Source: Litorilituus lipolyticus (GTDB lineage Bacteria > Pseudomonadota > Gammaproteobacteria > Enterobacterales > Alteromonadaceae). Taken from it: 64,000 nucleotides of DNA. This document shows, piece by piece, positions 50,742 through 59,158 of this stretch. Below the pieces are notes generated by a model. It saw nothing but the letters and a program-made list of their open reading frames with translations. It searched no databases and was not told the DNA's origin. Location of the stretch: positions 62,001 through 126,000 of the forward strand of contig NZ_SAWY01000009.1 of the NCBI RefSeq assembly GCF_006439335.1, read 5' to 3'. How positions within the stretch are numbered: the first letter of the stretch is position 1; every line of letters begins with the position of its first letter. The position numbers and the translations under genes were made by a program.

Positions 50742-50765
50742 AATAACTTCCATTAAACAAACTAT

Positions 50766-50797
50766 AATGAGCCTCTAATTAGAGGCTCATTCGTTTT
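50766..50797 (+). terminator. Rho-independent terminator after the subtilase gene
   Basis: AATGAGCCTCT-AATT-AGAGGCTCATT followed by CGTTTTAT, 25 bases after the stop codon and 13 bases before the kinase ATG; read-through is possible. Confidence 0.8.
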
Positions 50798-50809
50798 ATA
50801 AGCGAACCA

Positions 50810-53800
50810 ATGAAAATTCCCAACCTATTGATTAATATTTTAATTCTAGTTCTTATTCATATAGAGGCAGCACAGGCTTTTGAAGTTATACGCCCGTATG
50901 CTGCTCATTGGTCAGTTGAGAATGGTTTACCGAGTAATTATGTATATGGAATTAGTCAAGATAAGCTCAACCGAGTTTGGTTGGCGACCCCTAACGGTGT
51001 CAGTATAATAGATGGGGTTGGTATTACCAATTTAAAAAAAGATTCTACAAATTCTAGCTCAATTAGTTCAAATGCAATTACACATGTTGCAGCTAAAGAC
51101 AGTGAAATGTGGATTTTAAGTCTTAATGGTATTGATTTAGTTGATATTCATACATTAAAAGCTAGACACATTTTTGATCCTAAAGGTTTGTTAAATCGAG
51201 CTAATAACGTGCACTTCTTTAAAGAGTTTGCTTGGGTTATTTCCAGAGGACGACTACTCCAAATTGATTATAAAACGCGTTCTATTAAAAACATTTCAAA
51301 TATTGGCTTAGATAATCAAATTCAGGTGGTATCTAAAATTAATAAAGGTACATTCTTAATTACTTCAGAAAAAGGATATGCCATTTATGACAGTGCCTCT
51401 GAGGATGTTACTCCAGTATTCTTAAATGACTTTAATCCTCAGCATCATGATATTCGAGCATCCATAATAGATCCTAAAGGCCGTTTATGGCTCAGTATTT
51501 TGGGCAAAGGAATTTTGGTCTTTGAGAATGGTAAATTGAGTCATGAATTTAACGTAGAATCTAAAACTATGTTAAGCAACATGATTTCTCAATTCTTTAT
51601 CGATGATAATTTGCTTTATGCTGTAACTGGGAAAGGTGTTGAAATATTTAATGTAAACAACCTTAATCAACGTAAAACAATATTACCAGATAGTTTCAAT
51701 AGCAAATATTTGAATGCAGAGATGGCACTGTCGGCTCGAATTTTAGCTGATGATAGTTTAATGATAGGCACAACACTTGGTGCTTTTAGAATAAGTTTAA
51801 AACCCAGCTTTAAATGGCTATCTCAAGAAAGTAGAGTCCCTCTAAACAAATCAATTGGAGCAACTATTTCAAGCGCAGATACTTTATTTACTTTCAATAA
51901 AGACGAGGTGATAGGTCACAAAATTTCTAATAATTTCGGTATTCATTCTAAAGAAGTAGCCAATATTGGTTATTCTAGTTCACCTTATAAAATAAATGAG
52001 GATATTTTAGTCTATGAATCTGGTCTTATAGCGCAATTTAATAATAATAAAATAATACCTTTACAAGTAGATGAGTTACCCCAGAATGTAGTGATCACAA
52101 CGGCTAAATTTCTACCTAAATTAAATCTAATCATACTTATAAGTAAGAATCAGCTATTTGTAGTGCGACAGAATAAGAATAAATTACAATTATTAAATAC
52201 ATTGACTTTTCCAGGAACTTTAATCGTCGATATTGCAGTTATGGGTGAACGAATCTTTTTTGCGAGTCAAAAGGTTGGTATACAGGCTTTATCTACTTCA
52301 CAGTTATTGAATAGTTTCGCAAAATTTGAAGAAGTTGACGGTCCTAAAGTACCTATTGATTTGTATATAGATCATCAGAATAACTTATGGGCATTAACTT
52401 TTGACGATGGGCTATATTTAATGAAACCTAGTCAAAATTACAACAAATTTGAAAAATTCACATTTGGAAATAGTGATAATCTGGAACAAGTCATTTGTTT
52501 AACACAGGATTATACTGGTCGTTTCTGGTTTTCTGCTCGATATGGTATTTCGACATTTTTATTATCGGATAAAAAATTACGTAGTTTTAGCCAGGGGGAT
52601 GGGTTAAAACCACAATCTTTCAAAAGATTCGAGTGTGGAAGAGTAGGAGAGCAAGTCTACTTTTCTGCTGATAGAGATGTTGTTATTGTGGATACCAAAT
52701 CTGCATTAAATCAACCTCAATCAATTGAAATAAAACTTGCTCAAATGAGTCTTGAACAAAATGTTTTAAAACAAAATGAAAAGCGCTTATTTATTGAGCC
52801 CAATTTATTAACTTTTACTTTATCTTCGCCGACATTGTTATTAACTCAGCAAGATAAAATTCAATACAGATTAGTAGAGAACTCAAATAAATATAGTCAA
52901 TCAATAGGTAGATGGATAGAAACTCCAAGGCCTGAAATTAATTTGGTACGTCCAAATACAGGTAACTTTCAATTACAAACTAGAATTAAAAGGTTTGACG
53001 GTACAGTATCATCTGTTTACCCAATAGATTTCAGTATAACATTACCATTTTGGCGAACACCTCTCATGTTCAGTTTATACCTTATCGTTGCAGTATTAGT
53101 TGTAAGTCTCTTATTTTCATATAAATTGAGATTAAAAAACTCTAAACTTAAGTTGGTTGAATTAAGGGCTAAACAACAAAATTTATATACCGAAAAACTG
53201 GCGAAAGAAGTCCAGGAGAAAACAAAGGGCTACCGAGAACAACAACAATTGGCAATTAAAGCCAATTTGGAAAAAACTCGTTTCATTGCTAGTTCAAGCC
53301 ATGATTTAAGAGCGCCTCTTAATGCGATTCGTTGGAAATTAGAACAAGTATTACCTCATGAACATGTAGACAAACCTCAAATAATGGAAGAACTAATGTT
53401 ATTAGATGGGTTAGTTGAATCAATTGTTAATTTATCCAAATTTGATGCCAAAATCATTACTCCAAATATAAGCTCTTTTTGTCTTAGGGAATTGCTGAAC
53501 GAGGTATGTCATAGGTTCACAAGTGTAGCTAATGAAAAAAATATCGAATTAATAATTGATTTAGACGTTGAAAATATAAGTGTTTTAAGTGATCGTTTTC
53601 TATTATCACGAGTCCTAAACAACCTTGTTGACAATGCAATTAAAAACTTAGAATCTCAAGGCTTTGTTTCAATAACCTGTAAAACAAAAGAAGGCGATGT
53701 ATGTTTATCTGTACAAGACAATGGTCCCGGAATTCCAAGTCATATTCAATCTAAGTTGTTTGAATCATTTGTTCGAGGAACAGAGAAATACCCTGGTTCA

Positions 53801-54301
53801 GGTCTAGGGTTAACTATTGTTAAGCAAATAGCAGAAATTTTAAAGCTTGAGTTATGTTTAGTTTCAAATCAACAAGGAAGCCATTTTTACATGCAGCTTC
53901 CTCAAGTTACCTCTTTAGAATCACAAATAACTAATAATGTTAAAAAAAGTGCTTTGCTTATTGATGATGACCCCTTTTATGCCAATTCTATAGCAAACCA
54001 ACTACAATCTATGGGATATAATTTAACTATAATTGATGACATGAAATTAATTGATCACATTGGGAATAAAAATAGATTTGAGTTAATAGTTTGTGATTTT
54101 AATTTAGGACTTCCACGAAATGGTTTGCAAATATTACGTTATGAATTACAGGATATTGTATTGACCGCTAAAAATGTGATTTTAATATCAGAAGATTTTA
54201 CAGTTAAAGAGTTGTTAGAGCATGGAGAGCCTATTTACTTTTTAAACAAGCCGATTAAACGAAGTAGATTGGCGTGGCTATTACAACAATCAGATAACTA
54301 A
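50810..54301 (+). CDS. Hybrid sensor histidine kinase with two-component regulator propeller (Reg_prop) domain
   Basis: 1163 residues. A signal or anchor segment (~5-23) precedes a large periplasmic beta-propeller (~30-640) built of Reg_prop-like blades (WSVENGLPSNYVYGISQDKLNRVWLAT, DHQNNLWALTFDDGLY, DYTGRFWFSARYGIS). A Y_Y_Y-like domain follows (~660-745), then a membrane helix (~755-775) and a coiled coil. The kinase core is intact: H-box ASSSHDLRAPLNAI (His831), N-box NNLVDNAIKN, DNGPGIP and GSGLGLTIV. A C-terminal receiver domain (~1045-1160) has LIDDD, phospho-acceptor Asp1096 and NKPI. No DNA-binding or HPt domain. The cognate regulator gene follows 15 bases later. Confidence 0.88.
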   Translation: MKIPNLLINILILVLIHIEAAQAFEVIRPYAAHWSVENGLPSNYVYGISQDKLNRVWLATPNGVSIIDGVGITNLKKDSTNSSSISSNAITHVAAKDSEMWILSLNGIDLVDIHTLKARHIFDPKGLLNRANNVHFFKEFAWVISRGRLLQIDYKTRSIKNISNIGLDNQIQVVSKINKGTFLITSEKGYAIYDSASEDVTPVFLNDFNPQHHDIRASIIDPKGRLWLSILGKGILVFENGKLSHEFNVESKTMLSNMISQFFIDDNLLYAVTGKGVEIFNVNNLNQRKTILPDSFNSKYLNAEMALSARILADDSLMIGTTLGAFRISLKPSFKWLSQESRVPLNKSIGATISSADTLFTFNKDEVIGHKISNNFGIHSKEVANIGYSSSPYKINEDILVYESGLIAQFNNNKIIPLQVDELPQNVVITTAKFLPKLNLIILISKNQLFVVRQNKNKLQLLNTLTFPGTLIVDIAVMGERIFFASQKVGIQALSTSQLLNSFAKFEEVDGPKVPIDLYIDHQNNLWALTFDDGLYLMKPSQNYNKFEKFTFGNSDNLEQVICLTQDYTGRFWFSARYGISTFLLSDKKLRSFSQGDGLKPQSFKRFECGRVGEQVYFSADRDVVIVDTKSALNQPQSIEIKLAQMSLEQNVLKQNEKRLFIEPNLLTFTLSSPTLLLTQQDKIQYRLVENSNKYSQSIGRWIETPRPEINLVRPNTGNFQLQTRIKRFDGTVSSVYPIDFSITLPFWRTPLMFSLYLIVAVLVVSLLFSYKLRLKNSKLKLVELRAKQQNLYTEKLAKEVQEKTKGYREQQQLAIKANLEKTRFIASSSHDLRAPLNAIRWKLEQVLPHEHVDKPQIMEELMLLDGLVESIVNLSKFDAKIITPNISSFCLRELLNEVCHRFTSVANEKNIELIIDLDVENISVLSDRFLLSRVLNNLVDNAIKNLESQGFVSITCKTKEGDVCLSVQDNGPGIPSHIQSKLFESFVRGTEKYPGSGLGLTIVKQIAEILKLELCLVSNQQGSHFYMQLPQVTSLESQITNNVKKSALLIDDDPFYANSIANQLQSMGYNLTIIDDMKLIDHIGNKNRFELIVCDFNLGLPRNGLQILRYELQDIVLTAKNVILISEDFTVKELLEHGEPIYFLNKPIKRSRLAWLLQQSDN

Positions 54302-54316
54302 AGGCTTGGAAATAAA

Positions 54317-54931
54317 ATGCAAGAAAGTCGTATTATTATTGCGGATGATCATCCTCTTTTCCTAGAAGGATTATCTTCAGCCATTATTAAAAACCTCACA
54401 TTTACTCTTGTTCAAACAGCTAGCAACTATTTAGATTTATTTTCTCAATTAGAAACTGATGGGGAAGATTTAGACGTTTTGTTAATGGATTTAAAAATGC
54501 CAGGAGCGAATAGTGAAATAGGTCTTTTATATATTCGACAACGCTTTCCAGAGTTACCAATTGTTATTTTAAGTGCTCACGATACTATTGACGTTCGAAT
54601 TCGGTGCCTAGAACACGGTGCGTCAGAGTTTTTTTCAAAATCGACAAATGTTAATGAGCTCGTAGCAAAAATTGATCAAATCTTAAATGGGGAATATAGG
54701 TATCCGTCCTCACAAACTGTTGATAATAGAAATGATGATAATAGGCTTAGGTTGTTGACTCTTTCTCAATTTAAAGTACTAAACCTTATGTCATCTGGAC
54801 ATACTAATAAGCAAATAGCACGTGAACTCAATATTGCAGAAAAAACAGTAAAAAACCATGTAAGTGCTATTTTTTCAAAACTTAACGTCAATAATAGAAC
54901 CCAAGCAAGCAATTTATTTAATCAAGCATAG
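54317..54931 (+). CDS. NarL/LuxR-type response regulator
   Basis: 204 residues. The receiver domain (~4-120) has ADDHP, phospho-acceptor Asp58 (LLMDLKMPG), ILSAHD and a terminal serine-lysine pair (FFSKST) in place of the usual KxxP. The LuxR helix-turn-helix (~140-200) reads LTLSQFKVLNLMSSGHTNKQIARELNIAEKTVKNHVSAIFSKL, complete and typical. A GGAAA precedes the ATG. It is co-transcribed with the propeller hybrid kinase and is the likely output of that kinase; plausible targets are the two upstream exoprotein genes, but no binding site is recognised. Confidence 0.92.
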   Translation: MQESRIIIADDHPLFLEGLSSAIIKNLTFTLVQTASNYLDLFSQLETDGEDLDVLLMDLKMPGANSEIGLLYIRQRFPELPIVILSAHDTIDVRIRCLEHGASEFFSKSTNVNELVAKIDQILNGEYRYPSSQTVDNRNDDNRLRLLTLSQFKVLNLMSSGHTNKQIARELNIAEKTVKNHVSAIFSKLNVNNRTQASNLFNQA

Positions 54932-55378
54932 TGATACATAATTATGTGGTAGTTCTATTGTTTCATTAGCGTATTTTTTGCCTAGTTTAAATTGACAATA
55001 AACTTAAAATTCAAAATGTAGTATATTGAATGACATTTAATGTTAAAAGTCTATTTTTCAAAATGTTATTGGTTAAGGTAGTGATTGCAGTTGAATTATT
55101 TCGATACATAATAAGTGAATTGATAACAGGGATAAGGAATTAAATTTTATTTAATGGATTTAGCTTTGTTTTCATTTGAAATATATGGATATGTTGAATA
55201 CCTTTTAGAGAGCCATAAAAAGGTCATAGTTTCTTCATATTGAGATCAAACTCTCTTAAGGTGAATCAAGTATGAAGGGGGTTAAAATTTTGTAAATATT
55301 AACGCTCAACTCTTTCAATTTTATAGTAAAATATTGTAGAGAAATGAGATTTTATTAAGGGTTACCAATCGTGATTGG
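54932..55378. other. Intergenic region between the regulator gene and tRNA-Arg
   Basis: 447 AT-rich bases. Directly downstream of the tRNA 3' end lies a palindrome, ACCAATC-GT-GATTGGT (55364-55379, touching the CCA), without a T-run. A 29-codon ORF at 55154-55243 lacks a ribosome site. No integrase remnant or repeated tRNA tail is seen. Confidence 0.45.
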
Positions 55379-55454
55379 TGGCGTCCCCACCAGGACTCGA
55401 ACCTGGAGCAGCGGCTTAGGAGGCCGCAGTTTTATCCAGTTAAACTATGAGGAC
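55379..55454 (-). tRNA. tRNA-Arg (anticodon CCT)
   Basis: 76-base minus-strand tRNA with encoded CCA. The acceptor GTCCTCA pairs with TGGGGAC, followed by discriminator G and CCA. The D-arm contains TAGTTTAACTGGATAAAAC, the anticodon stem is GCGGC/GCCGC around loop CTCCTAA (anticodon CCT, decoding AGG), and the T-arm is CCAGG-TTCGAGT-CCTGG. This matches the layout of E. coli argW. Located between the kinase/regulator block and flgT; such tRNA genes are common integration targets. Confidence 0.95.
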
Positions 55455-55510
55455 ATAATTAAATTCTATCTGAATATTAATTATTTAAAAAGAGATTTTT
55501 ACCTTGTAAG

Positions 55511-56692
55511 CTAATACCTAACCACTAAATCATCTACCTGTATATTGCCAAATAGATCGCCATCAGGTGTTTGTGCAACGGCGGTATTTCGAGTCAATTG
55601 AGTGACTTTTACTTTATATGGGCTGGCGTTAAAGCCAGTATAGTTTTTACCGTCATTACTGCTGAAACTGTGTCGTTGTAAAACGGTGAACTCATCACCA
55701 ATTTTTACTCCGTGTTGTCTACCTAAATCAAAAGTGATTTGATTTCCCGTTAGTTGAATAATGTTTCCGCGACTTGGTTCACACATAATATTTTCATCAA
55801 TATTTTTTACTACTTTTTCAAGTAGGCTACTGATCATAGTACCGTATTTACTTTGCCAAAATTTAATACTAAAAGGGTCTATGGTAAGGCGTTTAGTAAA
55901 TTCCCATGGTGCTGAACTTTGGTATTCATTTTGCCACATTAATTCTCCATTTATGCCGTTATATAAATAGAAGTTCATTACGAAATTTCTTGGATATATT
56001 CCCTGCTGCCAAAATTGCCAGTTATTAGTGGCTTCTTGCTCGAATGAAATATCATGAATTTCACTAAACAAAATATATTGGCTATTTGAAGAATGAGCGA
56101 GAGTTTTTGATAACTCTGCTATTTTGTCGTTGGCTAAACTGTTATTTAATCGAGAAAACTGTGTTTTATTATTAAGAATACTGGAGTGTGTGGTGTAAGC
56201 TGAGTGTTCACTAAGTTGTTTACTAAGCTGCTGTGGGACGGCTTTATCTATAGAGTATATTTTGCCAATATTTGCTTGCTGCCTATGCATTATATTACTT
56301 TTAGTGATTAACAGAGATTTTTTAAAGTTTACGGCAAAGCACTTTCGCTCTTGAGGAAAGATATCAGCACGAATTGTCACGGTGAGTAAATCACCGTTGT
56401 ATGTTTCATCGACCAGTTCTATAGAATTTACACTACCTGTAGCTCTAATATTTAATTGATCTTGCGTTAATAGTCCGTTGATAACTTGTTGAACGCTTGA
56501 AACACTTGCACCAGCAATTAGTAAGGCTTTTTTTAACGCATTTTCCATGGCTTTAGTACGAGCAATTTCAACGGTGTTTTTATCTAATCGAGCGTGTCCT
56601 TGAGTTTCGTACCATTGGGCGTGTGCACTATAGGGGCTTACACAAAGCAATAAGCCTATAATTAATAACAGTGTTTTTCTACAGTAATTCAT
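55511..56692 (-). CDS. flgT: Flagellar assembly protein FlgT (H-ring)
   Basis: 393 residues from ATG 56692, preceded by GAGA at suitable distance; an in-frame ATG at 56707 has none. A signal peptide (CRKTLLLIIGLLLCVSPYSAHA) leads to an N-terminal domain opening WYETQGHARL, characteristic of FlgT. It has the fold AMENALKKALLIAGASV and ends with the C-terminal beta-domain (GNQITFDLGRQHGVKIGDEFTVLQR, ~residue 315-340). In Vibrio, FlgT forms the outer H-ring around the LP-ring and recruits the stator T-ring. It is divergent from flgOP, the Vibrio arrangement, with a sigma-54-like promoter upstream. Confidence 0.9.
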   Translation of the reverse strand: MNYCRKTLLLIIGLLLCVSPYSAHAQWYETQGHARLDKNTVEIARTKAMENALKKALLIAGASVSSVQQVINGLLTQDQLNIRATGSVNSIELVDETYNGDLLTVTIRADIFPQERKCFAVNFKKSLLITKSNIMHRQQANIGKIYSIDKAVPQQLSKQLSEHSAYTTHSSILNNKTQFSRLNNSLANDKIAELSKTLAHSSNSQYILFSEIHDISFEQEATNNWQFWQQGIYPRNFVMNFYLYNGINGELMWQNEYQSSAPWEFTKRLTIDPFSIKFWQSKYGTMISSLLEKVVKNIDENIMCEPSRGNIIQLTGNQITFDLGRQHGVKIGDEFTVLQRHSFSSNDGKNYTGFNASPYKVKVTQLTRNTAVAQTPDGDLFGNIQVDDLVVRY

Positions 56693-56772
56693 TATGATAA
56701 ATCTCATGACTATTGCTTAAATTAATCGTTAGTTTCTTCGATAGCTAGATAGAAACATCATTATGGGAAATA

Positions 56773-56788
56773 TGCATATACTATGCCT
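56773..56788 (-). promoter_or_regulatory. Sigma-54-type promoter for flgT
   Basis: Minus strand AGGCATAGTATATGCA: GG and GC elements have the correct -24/-12 spacing; 13 of 16 positions agree with TGGCACRNNNNTTGCW. About 80 bases before the flgT start. Confidence 0.6.
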
Positions 56789-56840
56789 AATTCAAAATAA
56801 CGAAATTAATTATATGTTTTATTATCATTGCTTGTTAGCT

Positions 56841-56856
56841 TGGCGTGAAAACTGCA
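56841..56856 (+). promoter_or_regulatory. Sigma-54-type promoter for flgOP
   Basis: TGGCGTGAAAACTGCA: -24 TGGC and -12 TGCA with correct spacing; mismatches to TGGCACRNNNNTTGCW at three non-core positions. It lies about 93 bases before flgO and is divergent from the flgT promoter. Confidence 0.65.
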
Positions 56857-56949
56857 TTGTATTTTTAAGAAATATTTAGTGTTAGCCAACTCAAGCTACC
56901 TAATTTATGTTATTAAGCTAGAAATAAATTGGCTTTTAAGGGGAACACC

Positions 56950-57594
56950 ATGAAGAAATGGCTTATACCATTATTGTTACCTGCTTTGCTATCTTGCGAG
57001 TCAACGTATGATGATGGTTTTTATCAATCTACTAAGGTAGATAGAGGTGAAATTGATAGTTATAACTTGCCTAAACATGCGATAAATGATGTTGTAAAAG
57101 GGCTTGCTTATCAAATGCTTGAAAGTAGCAGTTTTGTCAATGCCAAAACGCCAGTTGCTGTCACATCATTTGTTGAATTATCTTCTCTTGAGAGTACTAA
57201 TTGGTTAGGTAATCAATTAGCTGAAAGTTTCGTCCATGAGTTGCAGCGCCATGGCTTGGTGGTTATTGATTATAAAACCACAGGGCATATTCGAGTCACC
57301 AAAGAAGGTGATTATGTTTTTAGTCGTGATTGGAAGGAACTACCTGAACGTCAGATTATTGACTATGTTGTCGCTGGTACTATGGTTGAGCAAGAAAGTG
57401 GCATATTAATTAATGCCCGTATGATTGGCATTCAATCGAAAGTTGTTGTTGCTACAGCACAGTCATTTATTCCCAATTGGGTTTTGGGGGATGAACTTAA
57501 TCCTGATGAAAACGTGAAAATGAAAGATGGCCTGTTAATTAGAACAAATAGTATGCTGATTGAAGATCAACGCGCTGTCAGCATTCAAAACTAA
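56950..57594 (+). CDS. flgO: Flagellar outer-membrane lipoprotein FlgO
   Basis: 214 residues from ATG 56950, with AAGGGGAA upstream; an in-frame start at 56929 is less likely. A short lipoprotein signal ends in ALLSC (Cys16). The body matches the FlgO family: VAVTSFVELSSLESTNWLGNQLAESFVHELQRHG (approximately 85-120) and IDYVVAGTMVEQESGILINARMI (~155-178). FlgO stabilises the flagellar H-ring at the outer membrane in Vibrio. It is followed by flgP after 39 bases, forming flgOP, and is divergent from flgT. Confidence 0.92.
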   Translation: MKKWLIPLLLPALLSCESTYDDGFYQSTKVDRGEIDSYNLPKHAINDVVKGLAYQMLESSSFVNAKTPVAVTSFVELSSLESTNWLGNQLAESFVHELQRHGLVVIDYKTTGHIRVTKEGDYVFSRDWKELPERQIIDYVVAGTMVEQESGILINARMIGIQSKVVVATAQSFIPNWVLGDELNPDENVKMKDGLLIRTNSMLIEDQRAVSIQN

Positions 57595-57633
57595 TAACCC
57601 TAATGTGTTAATTATCAAGTGGTGGTAAAGGTA

Positions 57634-58101
57634 ATGTTTAATAAATGCTATAAAGTCACAATTATGCTCATGGCAATTTTATTCTTATCGGCTTGCTCGA
57701 GTTTATATGACAAGCATGTGGAATGGGAAACCGTTAAACCTGAACATTTTCCAGTGTTACATGGAGTAGGTTATGCGCCTATCAGTTTGCAAAAATCCAC
57801 ACATGAAACACAACGAATGTTAATGGCAATCAAAGCATCTAAACTTGCTGCATATGCCGAGTTAGCTGAACAAGTATATGGGCAGCAAGTGAGTGGTAAC
57901 GTTACTATGGCTGACTTGTTAGTCAATGATGACCGATTGTCAGCGTCTGTAAGTGGTATTATAAGAGCGGCTAAAGTGGTAAAAAGTTATCCTGTCGGTG
58001 ATACATATACCACTGAGTTACAGCTTAATTTTGAAGATGTGTATTCTATTTATCAGGCAAGTTTAAATAGAAAAGAAATTAAGGAAGTGACTTATTTTTA
58101 A
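57634..58101 (+). CDS. flgP: Flagellar lipoprotein FlgP
   Basis: 155 residues from ATG 57634 (AAAGG just upstream; GTG codons at 57619 and 57622 are in frame but lack a ribosome site). The lipoprotein signal ends LFLSAC (Cys21). The conserved FlgP/LPP20-like body has HGVGYAPIS, then AIKASKLAAYAELAEQVYGQQVSG (~65-90) and DTYTTELQLNFEDVYSIY near the end. FlgP builds the basal or outer-membrane disk ring in polar flagella. Second gene of flgOP. Confidence 0.92.
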   Translation: MFNKCYKVTIMLMAILFLSACSSLYDKHVEWETVKPEHFPVLHGVGYAPISLQKSTHETQRMLMAIKASKLAAYAELAEQVYGQQVSGNVTMADLLVNDDRLSASVSGIIRAAKVVKSYPVGDTYTTELQLNFEDVYSIYQASLNRKEIKEVTYF

Positions 58102-58131
58102 GTTGTAGTTCACTAAATAAACTGAACGATT

Positions 58132-58157
58132 AGGTAAGGTTAAAAACCTTACCTTTG
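58132..58157. terminator. Hairpin between convergent flgP and flgN
   Basis: AGGTAAGGTT-AAA-AACCTTACCT: a perfect 10-bp stem with only a short T-tract after it; weak bidirectional terminator. Confidence 0.6.
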
Positions 58158-58170
58158 CTGATTTATTCTC

Positions 58171-58602
58171 TTATGCTTTTATTCCAATACTTGATAATCC
58201 ACCACTTTTCTTTCCTTTATTATCATACGTTATAGTATTTTTAGTATGATTTTCCAATAAGCTTGTCTTCATTCGTTCAACCGCAAGTTGAGACTGCTGA
58301 ATTATTTGGCCGTTAACAAGGTTTTGTTGTTGGCAGTGGGCTAACAGATTGGTTATTTCATTAAGCTTATCTTCTAATAATCCAGCCGCTTTATCTTTTG
58401 CAAACTGTTGATCTAAGCTAATTTGTTTATCAAGGGCTTCAATAGCTAGCAGTTGTTGGTTTTTGTCTTGGCTAATTGATAACAAAGCTTCAGGATCGTG
58501 CTGTTGAAGTACTTGTTTTTCAGTCTCTATGAGTTTTTCTAAGGTTTGTAATTGTTGCAGTTGTTGCGCGAGTAGTTGCTCGGGAGATAATCCTTGTGAC
58601 AT
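58171..58602 (-). CDS. flgN: Flagellar export chaperone FlgN
   Basis: 143 residues, almost wholly helical and Gln/Leu-rich (LLAQQLQQLQTLEKLIETEKQVLQQHDPEALLSI at the N-terminus), typical of FlgN. In enterics FlgN chaperones the hook-filament junction proteins FlgK and FlgL to the export gate. Sequence conservation in the family is low, so the call rests on the helical pattern, the length and the position directly downstream of flgM in a flgA-flgM-flgN series. It is preceded by a hairpin in the flgM-flgN gap. Confidence 0.8.
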   Translation of the reverse strand: MSQGLSPEQLLAQQLQQLQTLEKLIETEKQVLQQHDPEALLSISQDKNQQLLAIEALDKQISLDQQFAKDKAAGLLEDKLNEITNLLAHCQQQNLVNGQIIQQSQLAVERMKTSLLENHTKNTITYDNKGKKSGGLSSIGIKA

Positions 58603-58664
58603 AAAGTAGCCTTAATTTATCAATAGACGGTATATAGTCATACCATAAAAACAATTGCTGATAG

Positions 58665-58702
58665 AGTAAAGAAACAATTTAAACTTAGATTGTTTCTTTA
58701 CT
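58665..58702. repeat. Perfect 14-bp inverted repeat in the flgM-flgN gap
   Basis: AGTAAAGAAACAAT at 58665-58678 and its complement at 58689-58702 enclose a 10-base loop. A T-run follows only on the plus strand. On the flgMN transcript it would be an intercistronic stem, possibly setting relative levels of FlgM and FlgN. Confidence 0.6.
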
Positions 58703-58764
58703 GTTTTTAAAGCAGATTCATGTAGAAGCGATATAGCTTATAAAAGGATGCTCGCTAAGTTCGA

Positions 58765-59073
58765 TTATAATAATTTAAACTCGAAGTCAGCTATACTTGC
58801 CGCAAGCTTCTCAGGATCAACTTTATATTCACCTGAACTTATTGCTTTTTTCAATTCATCTATTTTCTTTTGGTCAATTCCAGGGCCTTCAGATGATTTT
58901 TTCTGTAACTCGTTCAGTTGCTTCGCTTGTGGCGTAATTGAAACTGAATCTTTACCTACTGTTCTAACTTGGCTTTGAGTATTTGCTGATTCAGAAGCCT
59001 GCTGTTTAACTTGGGCTTTTTGATTTTGCTGAACCTGAGTTACATTGTTTAAGTTATTGATATTTATAGCCAT
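58765..59073 (-). CDS. flgM: Anti-sigma-28 factor FlgM
   Basis: 102 residues from ATG 59073 (GGGA eight bases upstream; a TTG at 59091 is less likely). The N-terminus is Asn/Gln-rich (MAININNLNNVTQVQQNQKA), as in FlgM, and the sigma-binding C-terminal half includes DSVSITPQAKQLNELQKK (~48-65) and IDQKKIDELKKAISSGEYKVDPEKLA (~70-96), the hallmark repeat of the family. FlgM holds FliA inactive until it is exported through the completed hook-basal body. A near-consensus sigma-28 promoter lies immediately upstream. Confidence 0.92.
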   Translation of the reverse strand: MAININNLNNVTQVQQNQKAQVKQQASESANTQSQVRTVGKDSVSITPQAKQLNELQKKSSEGPGIDQKKIDELKKAISSGEYKVDPEKLAASIADFEFKLL

Positions 59074-59125
59074 AATTATGTCCCGCGACAATTAACTTAT
59101 ATTGTAGATTTATCCTAATAATTAT

Positions 59126-59152
59126 ATATCGGCATCTAACTAAAATACTTTA
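59126..59152 (-). promoter_or_regulatory. Sigma-28 (FliA) promoter for flgMN
   Basis: Minus strand TAAAGTAT (59152-59145), 11-base spacer, GCCGATAT (59133-59126). This agrees with TAAAGTTT-N11-GCCGATAA at 14 of 16 positions with exact spacing, 52 bases before the flgM ATG and after the flgA stop. Confidence 0.85.
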
Positions 59153-59158
59153 ATAAAA

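Noticed and set aside
55154-55243. 29-codon ORF between the NarL regulator gene and tRNA-Arg
   Set aside because: No ribosome binding site near the ATG and composition like the surrounding AT-rich spacer.
55364-55454. tRNA-Arg as a used phage or island attachment site
   Set aside because: No integrase gene and no second copy of the tRNA 3' segment are visible in the window; only potential is noted.
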